Source: Telmatactis stephensoni
Lineage: Eukaryota; Cnidaria; Anthozoa; Actiniaria; Isophelliidae
Assembly (NCBI GenBank): GCA_029948255.1
Contig: JALIZF010001864.1
Span: 620,001-684,000 of the forward strand
Direction of reading: 5' to 3'
Length of the DNA: 64,000 nucleotides
A program made the translations under genes and the position numbers. Positions 56,572 through 64,000 of the stretch are shown here, piece by piece. How positions within the stretch are numbered: position 1 is the first letter of the stretch; each line of letters begins with the position of its first letter. The notes below the pieces were generated by a model. The model saw nothing but the letters and a program-made list of their open reading frames with translations, ran no database searches and had not been told where the DNA came from.

Positions 56572-57681
56572 ATGAGTGACAAAATTCAATGGCGAGCGAC
56601 GGCAAACGAGAAAATGCACGATCTTCTGGAATGTTTTCAAAAGCGAGAGGCAGAATTGACTCGATTAGCAGAGCAATTAGAAATGCAGCGAAATGAACTC
56701 GAAAATGAAACGATAAAAAGAAAACAAGCCACCGAAGAAGATATCACAGAACAGTATAGACAGCTTGAAGTAGAGAAAAGCCGTTTTGAGATGGAGAAAA
56801 AGCGGATGGCAGAAATTCAGGAATTTCAATCATCTCGAATTCAGTTGGACGTTGGTGGTCATAGATACACGACTTCTCTCAGTACACTCAGGAAAGACCC
56901 ACACTCTATGCTTGCGGCAATGTTTTCTGGACGTCACCGGCTCGTAACAGAAAGTGATGGCAGCTATTTTCTTGACAGAGATGGGACGCACTTTAGATAT
57001 GTGCTGAACTACTTGAGAGATAATTTTCAAGTTGAGACATTTCCAACTGATGAAATCACCCTGAGAGAAATCCAGAATGAAGCGAGATATTACCAACTGC
57101 TTGGGTTAGTTGAGGCAATTGAAGAATTACTGAACCCTCCTCCTCCTGCACCTGATTTTACACAACAAGAGATAAATGACATGCTTGCGACAGTATCACG
57201 GCAATCATCTGGTGAGTTGCCTGGTGCTGGACGCATCATCTCCCCATCTCTTAGTCCTGGAAGGCATATAGATTTTATCTTTCACAATATGACAAAGAAC
57301 AACATTGACTTTAGTGGCAAAAACTTGTCAGGTCTGACTTTTGCACATACCACCTTTGCTCATAATGTTTCATTTATGAATACATTATTGATTAACACCT
57401 GTTTCTATGGGTGCGAATTTGCAAGCCATGTGGTGGTAGACTTCTCTGGTGCTGATATCTCTGGTGCAGACTTCAGGCAGTGCCGATGCGTAGAGGGTGG
57501 CCCTAATGCTTTTGGAGGACAAAGCACATCAAGTATTCAAGGGGGAGGAGGTGGGGTAATGTTTGGTTCCAGCTGTTCTAGTTTTGCCCAATTGATAAAA
57601 GTGAATCAAGTTAAGTTTTCTGGGGCTAAGCATATTGGTAGCAAATTTGATCCCACCATTTTAGATATCATTAAATTTTGA
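56572..57681 (+). CDS. KCTD-type BTB protein with coiled coil and pentapeptide repeats
   Basis: A complete intronless 369-residue protein. Residues about 10-87 are a charged coiled coil. Residues 88-187 are a T1/BTB domain of the KCTD type, with IQLDVGGHRYTTSLSTL, YFLDRDGTHFRYVLNYLRD and EARYYQLLGL. A Pro-rich hinge (188-195) follows. About 243-305 contains pentapeptide-like A/S-D-F/L-S-G repeats (NNIDFSGKNLSGLTF; FSGADISGADF). KCTD9 also combines BTB with pentapeptide repeats, but the long N-terminal coiled coil is unlike it. Family members form oligomers and often act as cullin-3 adaptors; that role is inferred. The first ATG of the frame, at 56572, is used. AATAAA at 57928-57933 is a likely poly(A) signal. 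Confidence 0.93.
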   Translation: MSDKIQWRATANEKMHDLLECFQKREAELTRLAEQLEMQRNELENETIKRKQATEEDITEQYRQLEVEKSRFEMEKKRMAEIQEFQSSRIQLDVGGHRYTTSLSTLRKDPHSMLAAMFSGRHRLVTESDGSYFLDRDGTHFRYVLNYLRDNFQVETFPTDEITLREIQNEARYYQLLGLVEAIEELLNPPPPAPDFTQQEINDMLATVSRQSSGELPGAGRIISPSLSPGRHIDFIFHNMTKNNIDFSGKNLSGLTFAHTTFAHNVSFMNTLLINTCFYGCEFASHVVVDFSGADISGADFRQCRCVEGGPNAFGGQSTSSIQGGGGGVMFGSSCSSFAQLIKVNQVKFSGAKHIGSKFDPTILDIIKF

Positions 57682-57927
57682 AGCTATTCTAATAATTGTC
57701 TGAGTTTTTACATGTGCCGCTTATGTGTAAGAATTTGTATATTAAAAAAATAGATTATTTTTAAAGTGTTTCCATCAGGAAATGTGTTTCATTTGGTGGT
57801 ATGTATCAATAGATGTCATCAACTACTTTAAAGGTGATTTATAGTTTCTTAATGACAATGACAATGATAATGTTTTATTTAGCACTGTTTTCATTTTGAT
57901 ACAAAGAAAAAGCATCATTGATACTTA

Positions 57928-57933
57928 AATAAA
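57928..57933 (+). terminator. Candidate polyadenylation signal of the KCTD gene
   Basis: AATAAA 247 nt downstream of the stop. Confidence 0.45.
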
Positions 57934-58105
57934 AGCTATCTACAATTACCTATGCGGGCTAACTGGGGTAAATAGCCAAGTAGTAGCATTATAAATTAGA
58001 TCTTAGTGTCATATATATGCTAATTAATACATAACATATACTAAATGATGAAATACAGCTGATAAATATATACATTAACCACAAATACTGTTTAGTAAGT
58101 TGGCT

Positions 58106-58170
58106 AGCCTGCGTTGCTGGCGGTCTGCGGTTTTTGGACCCAAAAACTGCAGACCGCCAGCAACGCAGAC
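58106..58170. repeat. Near-perfect cruciform, 32-bp arms
   Basis: Left arm AGCCTGCGTTGCTGGCGGTC... (58106-58137) and right arm 58139-58170 pair at 30 of 32 positions with a one-base spacer. GC-rich compared with surroundings. No clear target duplication. Confidence 0.8.
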
Positions 58171-58437
58171 TAAAAGTCGATATGTAAAATAAATATAGCT
58201 TAAATGTCCTCTGAATTTGTTGTAAGGAAAGCCTGATTTACCTGACAATCTTTAGGCACATCACCCCTAGTTCTTGGTATTTTGGCACAGTACCTAGCAC
58301 CTGTAATTACCATCATGCCAATAGAAAAACTGTTTGCCATATCCAAAATAACCAGTCTGTATGCCAAGATCCAGGGGTGTCATGGTAGTGTAAATCTGGA
58401 TTAAGTGAACTTGCAGGATTGTCAATTCAATTTTATT

Positions 58438-58494
58438 CTATTATTACTATTATTATCATCATCATCATCATCATCATCATCATTATTATTATTT
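58438..58494 (+). repeat. (ATT)n/(ATC)n trinucleotide microsatellite
   Basis: TTATTACTATTATTATC followed by nine ATC units and (ATT)n. An Asn/Asp-rich frame on the minus strand is an artefact. Confidence 0.9.
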
Positions 58495-58707
58495 AAGTTT
58501 GTCAGATTTTTCTTGTTGTTAAAAATAAAAATATCAGACTTATGATTCCCTAAAATACTTTGATTTATCATTGCAGCAATTCTTACGAGAATTTCATATA
58601 TTTTTTGATTGTTTATATAATACTGTATCATATCTATTTTTGTATTTTTCTCAAAGGCTTAGCACAGGAAACATTGTTTTTGACAAAAAGAAAAAGAAAA
58701 AAGATAG

Positions 58708-58716
58708 AAAAAAAAT
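58708..58716 (-). terminator. Pol III terminator of tRNA-Arg
   Basis: The tRNA 3' end is followed on the minus strand by A then eight T, with a second T run just beyond. Confidence 0.8.
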
Positions 58717-58789
58717 CGTCCTTGATGGGACTTGAACCCACAATCTTTGGCTCCGGAGGCCAACGCCTTATCCATTAGGCCACAAGGAC
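58717..58789 (-). tRNA. tRNA-Arg (anticodon CCG)
   Basis: A full cloverleaf on the minus strand. Acceptor GTCCTTG/CAAGGAC; D arm GCCT-AATGGATA-AGGC; anticodon arm TTGGC-CTCCGGA-GCCAA with anticodon CCG; T arm GTGGG-TTCAAGT-CCCAT; discriminator G. Box A TGGCCTAATGG and box B GTTCAAGTC are intact. There is no intron. It starts about 207 bp from the HUS1 start codon, transcribed in the opposite direction. Confidence 0.95.
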
Positions 58790-58873
58790 ATGCAGCGCCA
58801 ATGTGCGGTCGAAAATTAACATTATAAATGTGTCGTAGTGCAAAAAGTTTCAAAGCATCATGGGAAGTATTCT

Positions 58874-58888
58874 AAAAAATGGCGGCAG
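58874..58888 (+). promoter_or_regulatory. YY1-type motif upstream of HUS1
   Basis: AAAAATGGCGGCAGA lies about 110 bp before the HUS1 ATG. AANATGGCGGC is the YY1 consensus and often marks TATA-less housekeeping promoters near the start site. Presence of the motif is seen; its use is inferred. Confidence 0.5.
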
Positions 58889-58996
58889 ATTTAGCTTCAC
58901 TTCTTTTGACTCGCACATCGCTTTTCCTTCATCGTTTTTGAAAAACAGAGAACACAGCTATAGCTACAGAAAGACATTGTGAAAGAACTTATAAAC

Positions 58997-61900
58997 ATGC
59001 GTTTTCGCGCTAAAATAGTTGACATTTCTTGTATCCAAAGCCTAACACGTAAGTTTGACTTTGATCGTATTTTTGTCCCTCATTCTGTCCCTCTGATTCA
59101 TTGGAAAGTATTTTCATAAATCCCAGAGTTGTATTCCACCGTGTTATTTCAGGTGTCTTTTCAACACTGTCACGTATGGCTAAGATGTGTGTACTTCGTC
59201 TTACCCCGTCAAAACTGTTCTTCATTTTTGCTGAAACTGCGGGGACGAGTGGTGGGGTTTCGATGTGGTGCGAATTAACCCAGGTTAGTTGAAAAGTACT
59301 ACTCCATGAACACTTAGGTCTAACAAAGTACTAGAGGCAATCCATAGAATTTGATTTATGGTCTGCACGAATAAGTTTAACTTATTACTAGTGCATAAAT
59401 TAGCTGTATGTACATTCAGAGCTTGTTTGTATGAGGTAGCAAGGGAGATAACTGTTATTCATTTCTGTTTAATGTCCCAGAGAAAACAAACCAAAACTGT
59501 TAACCCTAATACTAGATCAGTTTCGTATGAGTGTGAAATGAACAGCAGCTGTAAATGGGCAGCAGGTGTGTGATTGTATCAGTGCTGTGATTCCTGTCAC
59601 AACTGTGCTCTAGCTACCATGCCATGACTGTGTCAATTTCACGGTCACATGAATACTGCAGAAGTGTGAACAAACTCTAAAAAGGTCTATTGACTCTCAT
59701 CTAATCAAACACACAGCACACTGCACATAGAACTGCCTGTGCAACCGAAAATTTGTCACACGTGGAGTGGTAATACAAGCAGCATTTGCTCTGCAACTTG
59801 CAAGAGAATGCAAAGGTATTGCAGTGTTGCACAAAACTTGCGTGATTTTCTCACTTCAAGGAGCATACATATAATACTTTAGTCTTGTGGTCACCTATAT
59901 GTATATTACCACACCTTAGACGAGCATCGTCTGATGTTACCTTGGTCAATAATTTGTTTATTAACTTTGTATTTTAGGGCAATATATTTGATGAATACCG
60001 CATAGAGGGTGTTGATGAAACAAACAATATCTACCTGGAATTGGTACCTGAAAACCTGTCCAGAGCAATGAAGTCTGCTGCAACTGCACAATCAGTAAAG
60101 ATTAAGCTTACCATGAAACACACACCTTGTTTAACCTTTGAGATAAGCTTGGTAAATATAATTTAATATCTATACTGTAGGTTGATGGTGGTCATGTGGT
60201 CAGAGTCAGCTGGTCTTGTAATCAAGTTGTCTAATCTCATAATGATAATGTTGTTATTTTGCAGCCATCCTTGTCATCCAATACACATACACAGAGAAGT
60301 GTAATTCATGATGTACCAGTTACTGTTATACCTCAACGAAACTGGGGAGAGTATTGTGAACCAAATATGCCTGACTTTGATGTATGTACTGGTATTGGTT
60401 GGTGAATGCAAACCAAGGAATGAGGTGCAAGATTGTGGAAAATTTATGCAAAATAATTTATTTCTTTAAAGAATGATGAACAATTTGCCTAATTTGCATT
60501 AATTTGCATAAAGTTTCTACACTTGTACACCTTAAACAAACCAAGCCATAGAACTTTTCTCTTAAGAAGTCTTTTGTCATTCAAACCATTTTCTGTCCAG
60601 CTCAAACATCATAGCTCCTTCCTCAGTCCACAATTATAATTATATACATTACATATGAACTTACAGCATATTCCATGATTTGAACATATCTTCCTCTGAC
60701 CTCAGTCCATATACATGTAATGAATTTCAGTGGAGTCTATATAATGAATTTCAGGGGAGTCCAAAAATTCACATTTAGAGTGAGACTTGTTATATGTACA
60801 TTGTATGAACTTGCAGCATTTTCCACAATTTCAACATTTAGTATTATCACTTGTTTTTTAATGAGAGTACCTTCCAAGTTTGAGCCACTAGTACAATGTC
60901 ATACACCATTCAATTGAAAAATGGTTACTGTAGCTGACATTGATCAAGATAAAAGTTTGCTATAAACTAGGTGTGGTCCTGATCCGAGTTGCCATAGCAA
61001 CATAAGGACACATTCACAATTTTTGAATATAGCTTTAAAAGTATCCACTGAATGACATGTATACACAAAGAATATTAATATATTGATATTCTTTGTGTAT
61101 ACATGCATTTTCCATTTATCTAGGTTAGTATTTACATGCCACAAATGAAAACTGTCAGAAATGTAGTGGAAAGAATGAAAAATCTAAGTAGTTTCATGGT
61201 AAGTGCAGTCCTTAATTATTTCTACTTTCATCAATCAGTTGGATTTCATAATCAAATTCACTCTATTTCTTGTAAACTACAGTGAACTCTCTTCATGATA
61301 GACATACTTACCTCTGGACAGCAACCGTCCATTTTAGAGAGGTATCCATTTTATAGAGAGTTGAGAAACAGCAAAATTTGGTAAGGAGGGAGCACCAATT
61401 GGTGTCTGTTATGCAGAGAGGTGTCTGTCTTTTTGAGGAGTCTGTAAGGAGAGAGTTTACTGTATAACACTCCTGACTTTCATCTTTTGATTCAAAAAAA
61501 TTGCCCACCAGTTTAGCATTGGCACTCATGTCTCAAAGAAAATTAAAAGAACTTTCAGAAAGAAGTATTTTTGTGCAGCATTCCTGTATAATGCATATCT
61601 TTATTGCTCACATTGCAGACCATTGCTGCTAACCAAAATGGATGCATGACTCTTGGTGTCGATACAGATGTTGTTTCTGTCACAACTCATTTCCAACACC
61701 TTGATAACCCAGTCTTGGGTGAGTCACACTTATTCAGTATAGTACTCTAACAGGTTTGCTAAAATGACTCCATGCACGTACCACAGGGAATTTTACCAAT
61801 CTGAAGTAAGCTGTCACATTTTACATACATTAATATACAGTTTGTAGTGTACAGTTAATGTACGTAGAACAATTTTTATATAGCTTGGCGTGGTCATGGC

Positions 61901-63336
61901 ATGTCATAGACATAGTCTTCTTAGCAACCATATTTAGTCTCGTCACACAATGCTACACCTCCACACATGGCTGCTTACCCATGTGCTACATTCCTTTCCA
62001 AAGTGATATATAGCCAATCAGAGCTTGGCTCTCGAAATCAAAGAGCCATTACACCATGCCAAACAGGCCATTGCTGAACAGAATGGCATCTCTTGAACTG
62101 ATGCATTTATTTTAGTAAAAATATTGACTTTAAAATTGATAATGTAAGAAAATGTGACATAATAATAGTTTAGTTTATCTGCCAGGGGCCAGTTGTACGA
62201 AGGGTGAATAGCGCTATCCAGTGGATAAATCCTTATCCAGCGGATAAAATCTATACAAAATCTATACAGTGGATAACTCTTATCCGGTGGATAACTTTAT
62301 CCAACCTTCGTACAACCGGGCCCAGCTTGATTAGGAGTTGCTTATTGAAGGAAAAGGCCTTTAGTCCTCTAAGATACTTATTTGGAGGGTTGACACCCCA
62401 TTGCCATGATGCCCCTAGTATGTTGCCCCAAAGTAAGTATAGTAAGTCCTGTACATCTAATATGCTATCTTTACATGTAATAGGAGGGGTCCTTTCTGGC
62501 CATGAAAATTATCTGCTCATATAAAGTAACTCTTTGTTTGTTATCAGAGGGGGAAGATGATTCTCAGGCCTCCCAAGATAAAGAGGAGATGGCGCAAGCC
62601 AGGGTGGAGATCAAGAAAATGCTTACCTTTCTACAGAGCCAACAAGTCAGTCCAGATAGAGTCATATGCAGTAAGTATACCCACTGAGTAGGGTGTTCTC
62701 ATAAAGTACTAGAGAACTAGAGCAGAGTTTGTATGACTGGGAAAATGGTATAGTCATTTTACGGTACAGTTACGGAAGGAACTTCAAATGTTTTTATAGA
62801 CACTACAGTATTTCACAAACTGCTCTAAGATTTCGAAGTAGTCAGCACTTGCCAAGGAAGTGCTTAATTAAAGGGCATCAAATAACTCTTATTTCCAGTG
62901 TAAATATTTGTCCAATTGAAGAACATGGTGCTTTGAACACTATAGTACATGTAGTTGGTGATAGCACTTCTGGATAACAATGCTATTAAAAACCCAAGTG
63001 CAAGCACAAATACAAATGAAAGGAATTGAAAATGTTTCATTTTCTGGTGTTTGTTTTTGACTTTTCGTCATGTCAATTGGACTTTGTGCAAGTGCAAATG
63101 CAAACACAAACAAACCATGGTACGTATCTTTGTCTTTGTAAACATGTTTAATTGTATTTGCATTCATGGAGGAACAATGCTTGCACTTGCATTTGTGGTG
63201 CTTGTGTGAACCAGGCTTAGTTTTCTAAGAATGTTTTTCATTCTTGACAGATATTGTTGACAGTAAAGCTATTCAATTTTTCCTCATCCATGATGACTTA
63301 TCACTGCAGTATATAATACCAGCAGTATCAAGGTAG
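58997..63336 (+). CDS. HUS1: HUS1 checkpoint clamp component (9-1-1 complex), eight exons
   Basis: Subunit of the RAD9-RAD1-HUS1 DNA-damage clamp, a PCNA-like ring loaded on damaged DNA in the nucleus. Exons: 58997-59048, 59153-59283, 59978-60151, 60265-60381, 61124-61198, 61619-61718, 62548-62670, 63251-63336. All introns are GT-AG and phases agree; the total is 858 nt, 285 residues, close to the vertebrate length of about 280. Matches run end to end: MRFRAKIVD at the start, GGVSMWCEL, IYLELVPENLSRAMKSA, VPVTVIPQRNW, MKTVRNVVERMKNLSSFM, VVSVTTHFQHLDNP, IKKMLTFLQSQQVSPD, and HDDLSLQYIIPAVS before the stop. No residue or exon appears missing, so it should be functional. Several MITEs occupy its introns. 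It is the only gene here with a clear housekeeping role. Confidence 0.97.
61056..61105. repeat. Perfect 20-bp-arm hairpin in HUS1 intron 4
   Basis: CATGTATACACAAAGAATAT, a 10-nt AT spacer, then the exact complement. It lies 18 bp before exon 5, close to the branch-point region. Confidence 0.8.
61280..61462. mobile_element. pogo/Tigger-like MITE in HUS1 intron 5
   Basis: Ends CAGTGAACTCTCT and AGAGAGTTTACTG are imperfect inverted repeats of the CAGT-type. TA flanks both sides (61278-61279, 61463-61464). 183 bp, non-coding. Confidence 0.6.
62185..62323. mobile_element. MITE in HUS1 intron 6
   Basis: GGGGCCAGTTGTACGAAGGG and the mirror CTTCGTACAACCGGGCCC bound 139 bp containing repeated GGATAA/TTATCC words. 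A short frame starting here is an artefact. Confidence 0.65.
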
Positions 63337-64000
63337 ATCAAACCAACAAGGACATACAAGCATCATGAAGATGCATAAATCCATAAATCACGAGTCCACT
63401 TCCATCTGTGTTGCTCCGTGCAACATCTTCATGATTGGGATTCATAGCATACAATGTATTCATCTTTTGAATGCTGTGAGGTTTACATATTACAGGAAAA
63501 TATTTTGAACCCACTTTTTCAAAGCATTTCCTTGAGGACCAATAGTTATTGTCCAACAGCTGTAAAATATCAGTGCTGAGAACACAAACAAACTCTGTTA
63601 CATGTGGTTACACATGTCTGTGAATGACAAGTAGTAAAGATAGGTTTGCAGAAATTTTCATGTCCTGTACCATGAAGGCTTCTAGTTTTTATTATGCATG
63701 GTGAGAACTCTTGGAGTGGGAAATGAAATAAGAAACGGAAGAGGGAAATATCAAAAACTTCAATGGAGGAGGGAAATATCAAAAACTTCAAGTCATTTAT
63801 AATTCAGAGTTGAAAGAAACTGGAAACCAGAGCAATTCCAAATCCCTTGTGAATAAGGGGGGTGGGGGTGGAATTAAAGGTGCATATGTACAGAGTGGTA
63901 AAGGAAGAAATAAAAAAGCAGGAAATGGGAAATGAACTTGGGCAATGAACTTTCTTTTCTATCCTTCTCTTATTCCACTCCCCTCCCCTGGTACCCTGAG
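63337..64000. other. 3' flank of HUS1
   Basis: No further gene recognised. A 25-bp tandem direct repeat around GAGGGAAATATCAAAAACTT occurs at about 63740-63791. AATAAA at 63909-63914 is a distant candidate poly(A) signal. Confidence 0.35.

Noticed and set aside
58106..58170. miRNA precursor
   Set aside because: A one-base loop and near-complete pairing are not the shape of a Drosha-type hairpin; no expression evidence.
58560..58778. Short frame containing GLEPTIFGSGGQRLIH
   Set aside because: That peptide is the antisense translation of the tRNA-Arg gene.

Overview
The window looks like nuclear DNA of an anthozoan cnidarian, most likely a stony coral. The basis is AT-rich sequence, compact GT-AG genes, a gene mix close to vertebrate orthologues (HUS1, a tetraspanin-13/31 type protein, a KCTD protein), and very many short inverted-repeat transposons and tRNA-derived SINEs. 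The species cannot be fixed from the sequence alone.

Layout. 0-2.6 kb: the last two coding exons of a tetraspanin (+), preceded by an 0.8-kb terminal-inverted-repeat element and with two MITEs in the intron. 7.5-9.1 kb: a single-exon seven-helix membrane protein (+) that fits the gustatory-receptor-like pattern. 13.4-15.2 kb: a type-B carboxylesterase/cholinesterase-like gene (-) with a one-base frame break just before its catalytic histidine. 15-45 kb: gene-poor and mobile-element-rich. It holds a hAT-like element with a first-exon-like fragment inside, a TTAA-flanked MITE with a paralogous near-empty site, a 3.6-kb foldback-like element built of inverted arrays of an ~18-bp repeat, microsatellites and many palindromic MITEs. 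45.2-46.3 kb: a single-exon class A GPCR (+). 51.1-54.1 kb: a five-exon gene (-) for a secretory-pathway protein with one Ig domain followed by a long hydrophobic region that I do not recognise. 55.0-56.2 kb: a 39-bp minisatellite next to decayed reverse transcriptase. 56.6-57.7 kb: an intronless KCTD/BTB-pentapeptide protein (+). 58.7 kb: tRNA-Arg(CCG) (-), head to head with HUS1. 59.0-63.3 kb: the complete eight-exon HUS1 gene (+), the 9-1-1 checkpoint clamp subunit.

The genes do not form a pathway; this is an ordinary metazoan neighbourhood. Most unusual content is in the transposon structures and in two coding frames broken at homopolymers. One of those breaks could instead be a 25-nt intron. 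No convincing new multi-gene system is visible. The best candidates for something undescribed are the foldback element, the Ig-plus-hydrophobic-domain protein and the receptor-like gene at 7.5 kb.
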